This document shows, piece after piece, positions 46,983 to 56,464 of a stretch of DNA of 64,000 nucleotides; the first letter of the stretch is position 1; each line of letters begins with the position of its first letter. Made by a program: the position numbers and the translations under genes. The notes under the pieces are model-generated. The model saw only the letters and a list, made by a program, of their open reading frames with translations, was not told where the DNA came from and did not search any database. The DNA comes from Streptomyces sp. NBRC 110611. Lineage in GTDB: Bacteria; Actinomycetota; Actinomycetes; Streptomycetales; Streptomycetaceae. The stretch spans positions 310,001 to 374,000 of the forward strand of contig NZ_BBUY01000005.1 in NCBI RefSeq assembly GCF_001590865.1. Reading direction: 5' to 3'.

Positions 46983-48284
46983 ATGCGGGAGTCCTACGCG
47001 GTGGGTGCGGTGGGTGCGGGAGCCCGGGCAGGGCGCGGGGAACTGACGGTGGGGGTGGAGGAGGAGTTCATCCTGGCGGACCCGGTGACCCGCGAGGCGG
47101 TGCTCACGGCGAACGGCGTGGTGGAGACGGCCGACCGGCTGGCGGGGCACGGGCAGGTGGTGGCCGAGCTGGCGCTGGGCCAGGTGGAGACCGTCGGCGG
47201 GGTGTGCTCCGACGCGCGGCAGCTGCGCGCGGAGGTCACGCGATTACGCCGGTGTGCTGCCCGCGCCGCACATGAGGCCGGCCACCTGCTGGTGGCCTGC
47301 GGCACGGCGCCGCTGGGCGATCCCGGGCCGCCGCCGGTCGTGGACACCCGGCGCAATCACGCGATCACCGCCCAGTTCCGGAGCCTGGTGGACCAGCAGT
47401 GCGTCAACGCCTGCCATGTGCACGTAGGGGTGCCGGATCCGGAGGAGGCCGTCCAGGTGGTCAACCACCTGCGCCCGTGGACACCGCTCCTGCTGGCCCT
47501 GACCGCGAACTCCCCCTTCTGCCTCGGCCGCGACACCGGCCACGCCAGCTGGCGGGCGATGCTGTGGGGCCGCTGGCCGACCGCCGCGCCGCCGCCGTAC
47601 CTGCGCTCGGCGGACCACTACGAGCGGGTCGTCTCCGCACTGGTGGACAGCGGGGCGGCGATGGATCCGGCCATGGTGTACTGGTCCGTCCGGCCCTCCC
47701 GGCACGTGCCCACCGTCGAGATCAGGGTCGCCGACGTCCTGCCCGGCGCCGAGGACACCGTCGCCTACGCCCTGCTGGTGCGCGGCCTGGTCGCCACGGC
47801 GCTGACCAAGATACGCAAGGGAGAACCGGCCCCGCCGGTGGAGGACAGCGTGCTGCGCGCGGCAGCCTGGCGCGCGGCCCGTGACGGAATGTCAGGCCGG
47901 CTGCCGGCCGTACCGCTGCCCGGCCCGGTCCGGACCGTCCCGGCCTGGTATCTGGCCACGGCCCTGGTGATGCGCGTCCAGGGCCACCTGCACGCCGCCG
48001 GCGACTTCGACACGGTCCGGCGCTGGCTGTCGCGCCTGCAAGGGCACGGCACGGGCGCCGCACGGCAACGCGCCGTGTACCGGCGCACCGAACGCCTGGA
48101 GAACGTGGTCGACACCCTGGCCGTCCCACTCCACGAGCACGCCGCCCCCGACTCCGACCGCGATCCCGATCACAGCCCCGCTCCCGATCACGGCCCCGGC
48201 CCCGGCCCTGATCATGGCCCCGGGCCCCGCCCCGGCGCCGGCCCCGACGACCGGACGACCTACGACACCGCCCAGCCGACCTGA
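46983..48284 (+). CDS. Glutamate-cysteine-ligase-family enzyme (YbdK/GCS2-like)
   Basis: The ATG at 46983 follows GGAGG; the frame is open to 45858 as a shadow of the MFS gene. It has 433 residues. The core (about 18-370) starts with LTVGVEEEFILADPVT and contains NACHVHVGVPDPEEA, NSPFCLGRDTGHASWRAMLWGRWPTA and VEIRVADVLPGAEDTVA, matching YbdK-type carboxylate-amine ligases. The exact substrates are unknown; an ATP-dependent peptide-bond reaction with glutamate is expected. The C-terminal ~45 residues are a degenerate Asp-His-Gly-Pro repeat, probably disordered. Confidence 0.88.
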   Translation: MRESYAVGAVGAGARAGRGELTVGVEEEFILADPVTREAVLTANGVVETADRLAGHGQVVAELALGQVETVGGVCSDARQLRAEVTRLRRCAARAAHEAGHLLVACGTAPLGDPGPPPVVDTRRNHAITAQFRSLVDQQCVNACHVHVGVPDPEEAVQVVNHLRPWTPLLLALTANSPFCLGRDTGHASWRAMLWGRWPTAAPPPYLRSADHYERVVSALVDSGAAMDPAMVYWSVRPSRHVPTVEIRVADVLPGAEDTVAYALLVRGLVATALTKIRKGEPAPPVEDSVLRAAAWRAARDGMSGRLPAVPLPGPVRTVPAWYLATALVMRVQGHLHAAGDFDTVRRWLSRLQGHGTGAARQRAVYRRTERLENVVDTLAVPLHEHAAPDSDRDPDHSPAPDHGPGPGPDHGPGPRPGAGPDDRTTYDTAQPT

Positions 48285-48322
48285 GCCACCACCGGAGTCG
48301 GGCCTGAGTCACCCAGGATCTG

Positions 48323-49024
48323 TCATCCGCCGGACGGCTTCGCCCCCCGGTGCAGCGCCACGATCCCGCCCGTCAGATTGCGCCAGGCGACCTTGGTCCA
48401 GCCCACACCCTGCAACCGGGCGGCGAGTTCGGGCTGGTTGGGCCAGGTACGGATGGACTCGGCGAGGTAGACGTACGCGTCCGGGTTACTGCTGACCGCG
48501 CGGGCGACCGGCGGCAGCGCGCGCATCAGGTACTCGGTGTAGACGGTCCGGAACGGCGCCCAGGTCGGCTCGCTGAACTCGCAGATCACCAGCCGGCCGC
48601 CGGGCTTGGTGACCCGGTACAGCTCGGCCAGCGCGGCATCGGTGTCCTGGATGTTGCGCAGCCCGAAGGAGATGGTGACGGCGTCGAATACCCCGTCCGC
48701 GAACGGCAGCCGGGTCCCGTCGCCGGCGGTGAACGGCAGCCACGGGTGCCGCTTCTTGCCCTCCGCGAGCATGCCGACGGAGAAGTCGCACGGCACGACG
48801 TACGCACCGGTCCTGGCGAACGGCAGCGAAGAGGTGCCGGTACCGGCCGCGAGGTCGAGTACCCGCTCGGCGGGCCGTGCGGCCACCGCGCGGTCCACTT
48901 CCTTGCGCCACAGCCGCGCCTGCCCCAGGGAGAGCACGTCGTTGGTGAGGTCGTACCGCGCCGCCACGTCGTCGAACATCGCGGCGACTTCGTGCGGCTG
49001 CTTGTCCAGGGATGCTCGGGTCAC
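48323..49024 (-). CDS. menG: Demethylmenaquinone methyltransferase
   Basis: The GTG at 49024 ([17 protein letters not shown]) is the likely start; an upstream in-frame GTG lies at 49039. It has 233 residues. SAM-binding motif I is [16 protein letters not shown]; other UbiE/MenG motifs are [33 protein letters not shown] and [12 protein letters not shown]. It methylates demethylmenaquinone in the last step of menaquinone synthesis. It converges on the ligase gene without an obvious strong terminator. Confidence 0.95.
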   Translation of the reverse strand: MTRASLDKQPHEVAAMFDDVAARYDLTNDVLSLGQARLWRKEVDRAVAARPAERVLDLAAGTGTSSLPFARTGAYVVPCDFSVGMLAEGKKRHPWLPFTAGDGTRLPFADGVFDAVTISFGLRNIQDTDAALAELYRVTKPGGRLVICEFSEPTWAPFRTVYTEYLMRALPPVARAVSSNPDAYVYLAESIRTWPNQPELAARLQGVGWTKVAWRNLTGGIVALHRGAKPSGG

Positions 49025-49580
49025 CCGGCCATTGTCCACCGTGCCCCGGACGACGCCCGCACCGGGACGACCGCACCGGGCACGACCCCGGCCCTGCGCC
49101 CGACATACCCCCGGCCCGCCGCCGGTCCCCCGTCCGCCGCCGGTCCCCGGTCCGCGGCCAGTCCCCGGCTGGTCGGTAGCTGGTCGGGGACGGCCGGGAT
49201 GCCCCCCTCAGAACATCCCGGCGGTCCAGCGGTGCGTACTGCTGCTGCCTGCATCTGCGTACTGCATCGCGAGCGGCCAGGTGCCGGCCGTCCCCGCGCC
49301 ATCGATCTTGCCGACCCGAATCCGTCGTTCCGCTTGCGTTGACGCTGCCCTGACGCGCAAGGAAGGCGCGCTGACGGGTCCTTTACGGGCGACGGGTTCT
49401 TTACGGGGGCGAGGGCGGGTACCTTTCAGCGCGCTTTCCTTACGGGGCGAGGCAGGGCGGCCGGGTGGGCTTGGGCCTGCTCTGCACCTTTCGGGCCTCG
49501 TGTGCTGCGTCTCGGGCCTTGCGTGCTGCGTCCTTCGTTACTTCGGCAACGATTACGGAGAGTTATTTGTTCCTGCGTCG
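49025..49580. other. Intergenic region upstream of menG, no gene seen
   Basis: About 555 bases with Pro/Arg-coding low-complexity frames only. It contains short repeats (CCGCCGGTCCCC near 49115-49150; CTTTACGGGCGACGGGTTCTTTACGGG near 49380-49410, here as two CTTTACGGG units). It must hold the menG promoter. No RNA gene recognised. Confidence 0.5.
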
Positions 49581-50318
49581 TCACAATGAGTGACGGAACG
49601 GTGGGGAGGGTGACGCCGGGCGCGGGCGGCGGTGGACGAGGCGGCCGGCGAGGACGGTGGCGAGGGCGGTGCCGTCGTCGGCGAAGACGGCGAAGGTGGC
49701 CACACCGCCAGGGGCCAGGGCTCGTGGGCCAGGACCGGAACCGAGGCCGGAGCTGGAGCCGGGGTCAGGGCTGGAGCCGGAGCCGGGGTCGGACAGTACG
49801 TCGAGGCCGGAGCGCTGGACGGCCGTACGTACCGCGGGGCGGGTGAACGGGCCGGTCAGCGCTGTCGTCCCGGATGCCAGCAGTCGCTGCAGGCCCCGGC
49901 GGGCGCTGGCGCCCCAGCGCATCTCGGTCATGCCGAGGGCCGCGAGCGCCTCGCCCGTGATCGGCTCGGTGCCGAGTTCATCGGCCTCGCGCGGGTCGGG
50001 GTGGTAGGCGGCTTCCAGGAACGCCCGGCCGTCCGGTTCGTGACGTCCGGGAGTCAGCACCCCGTCCCACTCACGGAGGCGGACCCGCCCCCGGACCGTC
50101 GACTCCTCCCCCGCGTCGCCGGCGTCCCCCGCGTCCTCCGCACCCTCCACGTCTTCCGCGTCGTCCACGGACAAGCCGTACGTCGCCGCCAGTTCCTCGT
50201 ACGGGCCGATGGCGGCGATCCGTGCGCCGTCGACAACGACAGCCTGCACCGCATGCCCGGGGTCCAGCGGGCCCTCGTGCACCCGCCGGACTCCCCGCAC
50301 CCGGTGAATCGTCAGCAC
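49581..50318 (-). CDS. Imidazolonepropionase-like protein lacking the catalytic barrel
   Basis: ATG start; 245 residues, about half the usual amidohydrolase length. The first ~50 residues (GHAVQAVVVDGARIAAIGPYEELAATYG) and the last ~35 (GPRALAPGGVATFAVFADDGTALATVLAGRLVHR) match the two halves of the composite beta-sandwich domain of imidazolonepropionase and related amidohydrolases. Between them lie only ~150 residues, partly acidic and Gly/Ser/Pro-rich low complexity, without the HxH metal motif. It is therefore probably not a metal-dependent hydrolase. It lies 46 bases beyond the start side of mqnC's 3' end and is transcribed after it, so a link to menaquinone synthesis is possible. Confidence 0.75.
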   Translation of the reverse strand: MLTIHRVRGVRRVHEGPLDPGHAVQAVVVDGARIAAIGPYEELAATYGLSVDDAEDVEGAEDAGDAGDAGEESTVRGRVRLREWDGVLTPGRHEPDGRAFLEAAYHPDPREADELGTEPITGEALAALGMTEMRWGASARRGLQRLLASGTTALTGPFTRPAVRTAVQRSGLDVLSDPGSGSSPDPGSSSGLGSGPGPRALAPGGVATFAVFADDGTALATVLAGRLVHRRPRPASPSPPFRHSL

Positions 50319-50364
50319 GACCGCTCAATCCGCTCGACCACTCGCCCGCCGGCCGCCCTGCCGA

Positions 50365-51564
50365 CTACTTGGCCTCGACGATCTGCAGCTCGGGATGGGC
50401 CTTGCCGCTCTCGATGGCCGTGGAGGAGAGGTGCGAGACGGCCTTGTCGTCGACGGGGTCGTCGGCCGGGTCGTCGTGCACGAGCAGGTGCTCGTACGTC
50501 GTGGTGCGCTGCGCCGGGACCCGGCCCGCCTTGCGGATCAGGTCGATGATCTCCATACGGTTGGAGCGGTGCTTGGCACCGGCCGAGGAGACCACGTTCT
50601 CCTCCAGCATGATCGAGCCGAGGTCGTCCGCGCCGTAGTGGAGCGACAGCTGGCCGATCTCCTTGCCGGTGGTGAGCCACGACCCCTGAATGTGCGCGAC
50701 GTTGTCGAGGAAGATCCGGGCGATGGCGATCATGCGCAGGTACTCGAAGAGGGTGGCCTGCGTCCGGCCCTTCAGGTGGTTGTTCTCCGGCTGGTAGGTG
50801 TACGGGATGAAGGCGCGGAAGCCGCCCGTACGGTCCTGGACGTCGCGGATCATGCGGAGGTGCTCGATCCGCTCGGCATTGGTCTCGCCCGTGCCCATGA
50901 GCATGGTGGAGGTGGACTCGACACCCAGCTTGTGGGCCACCTCCATGATCTCCAGCCAGCGCTCGCCGGACTCCTTCAGCGGCGCGATGGCCTTGCGGGG
51001 GCGGGCCGGGAGGAGTTCGGCGCCGGCGCCCGCGAAGGAGTCGAGACCCGCCGCGTGAATCCGCTGGATCGCCTCCTCCACCGACACCTTGGAGATCCGG
51101 GCCATGTGCTCGACCTCGGAGGCGCCGAGGGAGTGGATGACCAGCTGCGGGAACTCCTTCTTGATGGCGGCGAAGTGCTTCTCGTAGTACTCGACGCCGT
51201 AGTCCGGGTGGTGGCCGCCCTGGAACATGATCTGGGTGCCGCCCAGTTCGACGGTCTCCGCGCAGCGGCGCAGGATGTCGTCGAGGTCGCGGGTCCAGCC
51301 CTTGGCGGTGTCCTTCGGCGGGGCGTAGAAGGCGCAGAACTTACAGGCCGTCACGCACACGTTGGTGTAGTTGATGTTGCGCTCGATGATGTACGTGGCG
51401 ATGTGGTCGATGCCGGCGTAGCGGCGGCGGCGTACGGCATCGGCGGCCTGGCCCAGCGCGTGCAGCGGCGCGGAACGGTACAGGTCGAGGGCTTCCTGCG
51501 GCGTGATGCGACCGCCCTGCGCAGCGCGGTCGAGTACGGACTGGAGGTCGGCGTTCTCGGTCAC
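50365..51564 (-). CDS. mqnC: Cyclic dehypoxanthine futalosine synthase
   Basis: The GTG at 51564 after AAAGGGACG is the likely start; 399 residues. A radical SAM enzyme with the [4Fe-4S] ligands C70, C74 and C77 (CVTACKFC). It cyclises dehypoxanthinylfutalosine in the futalosine pathway of menaquinone. Supporting parts are TYIIERNINYTNVCVTAC, GGTQIMFQGGHHPDYG, STSTMLMGTGET and TGGFRAFIPYTYQPENN. The stop lies 46 bases before the next gene on the same strand. Confidence 0.95.
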   Translation of the reverse strand: MTENADLQSVLDRAAQGGRITPQEALDLYRSAPLHALGQAADAVRRRRYAGIDHIATYIIERNINYTNVCVTACKFCAFYAPPKDTAKGWTRDLDDILRRCAETVELGGTQIMFQGGHHPDYGVEYYEKHFAAIKKEFPQLVIHSLGASEVEHMARISKVSVEEAIQRIHAAGLDSFAGAGAELLPARPRKAIAPLKESGERWLEIMEVAHKLGVESTSTMLMGTGETNAERIEHLRMIRDVQDRTGGFRAFIPYTYQPENNHLKGRTQATLFEYLRMIAIARIFLDNVAHIQGSWLTTGKEIGQLSLHYGADDLGSIMLEENVVSSAGAKHRSNRMEIIDLIRKAGRVPAQRTTTYEHLLVHDDPADDPVDDKAVSHLSSTAIESGKAHPELQIVEAK

Positions 51565-51942
51565 CGGGCGTCCCTTTCGCAGGCGGGCATCACGACTCGA
51601 CCAGCGTACGCCAGGGGTCCGACAGCCCCGCTGGGGGCCGGGACATGGCCCTGTGACGGCCAGGCCATGACCCCGCGGCGGGCCCGTGCGCGTCATACCG
51701 GTGACCCATGTCATGCCGGGTCACCGAAACCATCGCTCCGCTTTCCGCATCAAACAGGGAGCAACACGACCCATAAGACGCGCCCCCAAAGACGCGATCC
51801 AGAACGACGCGACCTCAGACGACGCGACCCCAGACCACGCCGCGCGACTCGACGAGCCCCACATCGACGAGCCGAAGAGAACCGAACTGGGCCCGCCCGC
51901 CGCGGTCAGCCGAACTCGACCATCTGCCCCCGGAGAGAGCCC

Positions 51943-53013
51943 GTGCCGCAGCCCGCGCCCCTGACCGTGCGCCCGCCCGTGCCGCAGCCCACGCCCCCTC
52001 CTGCCTCTCAGCCCGCACATCACCGCAGGTCAAGGCGGCGGGCGCGGCTTGTCACGGCGATCGTCGCGGCCCTGGGGATCGGCTTGTTCCCCGTCGTCAA
52101 ATACGGAGACGTCCTCCCCGACACCGGCACTCCGATGTCGTTCGGCGGCCGGCCGACGGCCGGAGTGCGCGCGGACGGCCCGCAGGCGCGGTTCCTCACG
52201 GCCGACACCCTCGCGGACGGCACCAAGATCGGCGTCACCACGTTCCGCGGGAAGAAGTCCGGCTTCAGCGGCAAGGTGTGGGCCTGGGCGCCGCCGGAGT
52301 ACTACGAGGAGCGCTACCGCGACAGTGCGTTCCCGGTACTGATCGCGCTGCCCGGCAGTTATGGCTACCCGCTCAACTACTGGATGCGTCCGAAGCTCGG
52401 GCTGGAGAGCGCCGTCACGGACCTGGCGGCGCTGGGCCGCGGCAAGCCGTTCATCCTCGTCATGCCGCAGCTCAATCCGGAGAAGCGCTACCACGACGGC
52501 AGTGACATACCGGGCCGGCCGAAGATCGGCACCTGGCTGGCCGATGACGTCCCCGACCTGGTCAGGGCCACTTTCCGGACGTTCGACACCCGCGACGGGT
52601 GGGCCTTCATGGGTTCCTCGTCCGGCGGCTTCGTCGCCCTCAAGCAGGTACTGCAGCATCCGGACCGCTTCCGGGCGGTGATCGCCAGCGGCCCGGACAC
52701 GCGTCCGGACTCCCCGCTCTGGCGCGGCCACGAGAAGGAGCGGCGCGCGAACGACCCCGAGCGCCTCGCCGCGCACCTGTCCGCCCGTCCCGACGCGCCG
52801 CCCGTCCACCTCCAGTTCCAGATAGGTACGGAGGAACGCGGCCGGGCCAGGCTGGAGCAGTTCATCCGCCGGTACGCCAAGGGCCCGATCAGCGCCGATC
52901 TGCACGTCATCCAGGGCGGCGGCCACAACGCCAAGAGCTACGTCCGCGGTATGCGGGACGCGAGCCTGGAGGCGATCAGCAAGGTACTGCGCGGCCCGAC
53001 GCCGAAGGACTGA
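51943..53013 (+). CDS. Secreted or membrane-anchored alpha/beta-hydrolase esterase
   Basis: The GTG at 51943 has GGAGAG 7 bases upstream; the frame is open far upstream as a shadow of mqnC. It has 356 residues. A Pro/Gln-rich start and a basic cluster (HHRRSRRRARLV) precede one hydrophobic segment (VTAIVAALGIGLFPVV), a signal or anchor. The esterase-fold core resembles the antigen-85/esterase D group: FPVLIALPGSYGYP (oxyanion side), GSSSGG with nucleophile S226, and a C-terminal His in HVIQGGGHNAKS. Substrate unknown; it may act on cell-surface esters. Confidence 0.85.
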   Translation: MPQPAPLTVRPPVPQPTPPPASQPAHHRRSRRRARLVTAIVAALGIGLFPVVKYGDVLPDTGTPMSFGGRPTAGVRADGPQARFLTADTLADGTKIGVTTFRGKKSGFSGKVWAWAPPEYYEERYRDSAFPVLIALPGSYGYPLNYWMRPKLGLESAVTDLAALGRGKPFILVMPQLNPEKRYHDGSDIPGRPKIGTWLADDVPDLVRATFRTFDTRDGWAFMGSSSGGFVALKQVLQHPDRFRAVIASGPDTRPDSPLWRGHEKERRANDPERLAAHLSARPDAPPVHLQFQIGTEERGRARLEQFIRRYAKGPISADLHVIQGGGHNAKSYVRGMRDASLEAISKVLRGPTPKD

Positions 53014-53055
53014 GCGGGCCACCGAGAGCCGGGCAGGCCGCCGGCCGGCCGGCCC

Positions 53056-53964
<909 letters not shown>

Positions 53965-54048
53965 CTAGACCTGCCGCGCTTCGCGGAGCGCGCCGGGGGG
54001 GGCAACGTATGGACGTTAGTGCTGACGGTTAAACGTGATCTTTGGCTC

Positions 54049-54116
54049 TTCCGCGTCGCGAGTCCACCATGCTAGGCTCAGCGCAAGTTGCAGTTTGGTT
54101 TCCCTTGCAGTACAGA
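54049..54116 (+). promoter_or_regulatory. Candidate promoters of the cold-shock gene
   Basis: Two pairs are visible. TTCCGC (54049-54054) and TAGGCT (54073-54078) are 18 bases apart; TTGCAG (54088-54093) and TACAGA (54111-54116) are 17 bases apart. The first would give a leader of about 125 bases including the hairpin at 54117-54142; the second would start inside that hairpin. No start site is known. Confidence 0.45.
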
Positions 54117-54154
54117 GCCTGCGGAGCATGTGACCCGCAGGCTTTTGTAGTTTT
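54117..54154 (+). terminator. Intrinsic-terminator-like hairpin in the cold-shock leader
   Basis: GCCTGCGG (54117-54124) pairs with CCGCAGGC (54135-54142), followed by TTTTGTAGTTTT. This is the classic form of an intrinsic terminator, with a U-run that is rare in this GC-rich genome, but it lies upstream of the cold-shock gene on the same strand. It may attenuate transcription of that gene. Confidence 0.6.
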
Positions 54155-54208
54155 CAGACTTGTTTGCAGGTTCTGGAGCAGGGCAACCCTTTGGCCCAAG
54201 GAGGGCTT

Positions 54209-54412
54209 ATGGCTACCGGAACCGTCAAGTGGTTCAACGCTGAAAAGGGCTTCGGCTTCATCGCCCAGGACGGCGGCGGCCCGGATGTCTTCGTCCACTA
54301 CTCCGCGATCAACGCCACCGGCTTCCGTTCTCTTGAGGAGAACCAGCAGGTGAACTTCGATGTCACCCAGGGTCCGAAGGGCCCGCAGGCGGAGAACGTC
54401 ACCCCCGTCTGA
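54209..54412 (+). CDS. Cold-shock protein (CspA family)
   Basis: The ATG at 54209 follows AAGGAGGG; 67 residues, the normal size. The single cold-shock domain starts [20 protein letters not shown] and carries RNP1 (KGFGFI) and RNP2 (VFVHY) nucleic-acid-binding motifs. It acts as an RNA chaperone. A structured leader upstream and a terminator downstream suggest a monocistronic, strongly expressed gene. Confidence 0.97.
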   Translation: MATGTVKWFNAEKGFGFIAQDGGGPDVFVHYSAINATGFRSLEENQQVNFDVTQGPKGPQAENVTPV

Positions 54413-54470
54413 TCGCGCAGAGCTGAGTTGCCCGACCGGAATTAGTCCCGGTCGCTCCATGCAGTACCCA

Positions 54471-54517
54471 AGGAGCCCTGCTCCGCCATTCGGCGCCGAG
54501 CGGGGCTCCTGCCTTTT
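54471..54517 (+). terminator. Terminator after the cold-shock gene
   Basis: AGGAGCCC at 54471-54478 pairs with GGGCTCCT at 54503-54510, followed by GCCTTTTGTC. It lies 58 bases after the stop. Confidence 0.75.
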
Positions 54518-54958
54518 GTCGCACGCCCTCCCCTCGCGTGCTCACGCGCTCACGCGCTCGCCGACTTCATGAACATTTACGGTCGGCCGCATTACGCCCC
54601 ACGAAACTCGAGCCCGGCCCATAATTCGCCGGGCAATGCGCGTGTCGGGTTGCTTACGTAGATCACTCACGTCACCAGAACCGACCGCCTCGCCCACCTT
54701 TTTCGGCCGCCGGCCGCAGTCGTATGCGCGTGGTCGTATACGCGCAGCTGTACGTGAGTAGCTGTACGTGGGCGTCCGTCGCGATCGTTGAGTACGACGG
54801 CGGATACGCGGGTGATCGGCGGTTCCGTAGCGTTCACGGTGGGCCGGGCCCGGGCGGGCACCATCGACCGCCCCGCTTCACCCGGCTCGGCTCGGCTCGG
54901 CCAAAGCGATCACGGAAAGTGGTCACATCGCGACTTGCTGCGGCCTACCGTGGGCAGA
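54518..54958. other. Intergenic region, no gene seen
   Basis: About 440 bases between the cold-shock terminator and a small zinc-finger gene. GC content dips near 54570-54665. It has several CGTATACG/GTACGTG-like short repeats near 54720-54770. A plus-strand frame runs through part of it but joins a Cys-rich protein only at its end, so it is not counted as a gene. Confidence 0.5.
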
Positions 54959-55096
54959 ATGAGCGAGCACTTGCCACCGGAGAAGCCCTGCCCCGACTGC
55001 GGAGGCAGAGGCACCGTGGACTGGGAGACGCCGGCCGGCGACGAGGTCACCACACAGTGCTCCGGATGCGGTGGCACCGGAACGGTCCTGGCGTGA
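54959..55096 (+). CDS. Small DnaJ-type zinc-finger protein
   Basis: The ATG at 54959 gives 45 residues, starting MSEHLPPEKPCPDCGGRG; the frame is open to 54788, but the upstream part is unlikely to be translated. Two CxxCxGxG motifs (CPDCGGRG and CSGCGGTG) make one zinc-binding site as in the DnaJ central domain, without a J domain. Similar very small proteins occur in many Streptomyces. There is no strong ribosome site, so translation may be leaderless. It probably binds zinc and perhaps unfolded protein; the role is unknown. Confidence 0.75.
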   Translation: MSEHLPPEKPCPDCGGRGTVDWETPAGDEVTTQCSGCGGTGTVLA

Positions 55097-55131
55097 GAGG
55101 CCCAAGAGACGCAAGAGGAGACAGAGGCGAC

Positions 55132-55443
55132 GTGGCGGCGTTGAGCAGGAACGGGAAGCCGGTCGGCCTGGATGCGCAGTACGTCGGCAAACTGCCGTGC
55201 TCCACCTGCGGAATACGGTCGATGAAGCTGCCCGGCCGGCAGGGCGGAGTCTGCATTCCCTGCTATGCGGAGGAAAGCGTGGCCATGGGGCGACGGGGCG
55301 CGACGGCGGGCGCCTGGGTGACCGCCATGTTCGTGGGCGACCCGTGCCTGGCGTGCGGCTCACGGGCCGTGGACGCCAACGGCTGGGCCTTCTGGTGCAA
55401 TTCATGCGAGCTGCAGACGGCGGTGGCCCTGCCGCCACGTTAG
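55132..55443 (+). CDS. Zinc-ribbon protein of unknown function
   Basis: The GTG at 55132 with GAGGAG about 11 bases upstream is the best start; 103 residues. Four Cys pairs, CSTC, CIPC, CLAC and CNSC, suggest two zinc ribbons. No enzyme motif is visible. It lies 35 bases after the DnaJ-like zinc finger on the same strand and may be co-transcribed with it. Confidence 0.65.
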   Translation: MAALSRNGKPVGLDAQYVGKLPCSTCGIRSMKLPGRQGGVCIPCYAEESVAMGRRGATAGAWVTAMFVGDPCLACGSRAVDANGWAFWCNSCELQTAVALPPR

Positions 55444-55746
55444 AGAGCGCCCCCTCCAGGCTGCCATTTTCCTGGGGAGTTGCCCTCTGGCCTGCGCAAC
55501 TCGCCACCACCACTACCTGCCGGTTGCCCTGCGCAGTCGGCTTTCTCCCACGCCGCGCGGGAGCTCCAGCGACCCGCCCGGGACTTTCGCCTCTGGGCGA
55601 GGAGGCGAGGCCTAGCCCTTATGGGCGGATCAGGACGGGGTGATTACGGCCATTTTTCCGATGTATCCGGTATTGGCCGAGAAATAGCGTGAAGGGCATC
55701 GGGTCGACACACAACGAGGACGCACAACGAGAAGGGTTACGCGCCA
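55444..55746. other. Intergenic region, no gene seen
   Basis: About 300 bases. No credible reading frame with a ribosome site and no strong hairpin. It should contain the promoter of the following secreted-protein gene. Confidence 0.5.
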
Positions 55747-56415
55747 ATGAGCAAGATCACCCGCACCTCCCGCTCCCCTCGCCCCTCCCCCTCCCGCCCC
55801 CATCCCCACCTCCGCTCCCGCTCCCGCCGCATCTCCGTACGTGCCGCCGTGGCCACCGCCGTCCTCGTCGGGACCATGGCGATCCCGACGACGACCGCGA
55901 TCGCCGCAGGGCCGACCGGCGCCCGGGCCGATGACGCCGCATCCGCGTCCGTCGGCAGCCCCGCCAAGATCAAGCCCAAAACCAGGGTCGTGGATATCGG
56001 CGCCGGCCACCAGGAGAAGCAGGGCAAGCAGGAGGAGACGGTGCGCCGGACCGACGGTCTCCGGACCGACGTCATGCTGCAGACGTCCTCGGCCGGTCCC
56101 GTCATGGCCGACGAGCAGAAGCGACGCTGCCGGATACCGGACGATCAGGCACACTACGGCCAGCGGCAGGCCCATCAGGAGCGGCACCGTACCCGTGCGC
56201 ACCACGAGAAGGCGCACGGCGCGAAGGCGAAGAAACTGCACGCCGGCCGACGGGTCACCGCCGTGGAGCAGAAGCCGACCGCGCAGATAGCCGACGACCG
56301 CGAGGAGCGGAACGGGACCCACGCGGCCCTGATAGCCGGAAGAGGCGGAGCGGCGGCCGCCGCAGTGGTCGGCGGCGGTGTGCTCGCCATCGCCCACTGC
56401 GGCGACCAGCGGTAG
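55747..56415 (+). CDS. Putative secreted basic protein, unknown function
   Basis: ATG start with GAAGGG upstream; 222 residues. A long basic Arg/Ser/Pro N-terminus precedes a hydrophobic segment (VRAAVATAVLVGTMAIPTTTAIAA) that should act as a signal peptide. The middle is highly charged and His/Gln-rich (DDQAHYGQRQAHQERHR, then HHEKAHGAKAKKLHAG). A short hydrophobic C-terminal segment (GRGGAAAAAVVGGGVLAIAHCG) could be a second membrane contact. A long frame on the opposite strand is a GC-bias shadow. Family not recognised. Confidence 0.6.
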   Translation: MSKITRTSRSPRPSPSRPHPHLRSRSRRISVRAAVATAVLVGTMAIPTTTAIAAGPTGARADDAASASVGSPAKIKPKTRVVDIGAGHQEKQGKQEETVRRTDGLRTDVMLQTSSAGPVMADEQKRRCRIPDDQAHYGQRQAHQERHRTRAHHEKAHGAKAKKLHAGRRVTAVEQKPTAQIADDREERNGTHAALIAGRGGAAAAAVVGGGVLAIAHCGDQR

Positions 56416-56464
56416 AGCCCCTCACGGAACAGGTCAGTGCCTGCCGGAGCCCGTCAGGGCCCCG

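Noticed and set aside
55630..56397. Minus-strand frame opposite the secreted basic protein
   Set aside because: Leu/Val/Gly-rich mirror of the plus-strand gene; the plus strand has a signal peptide and a ribosome site.
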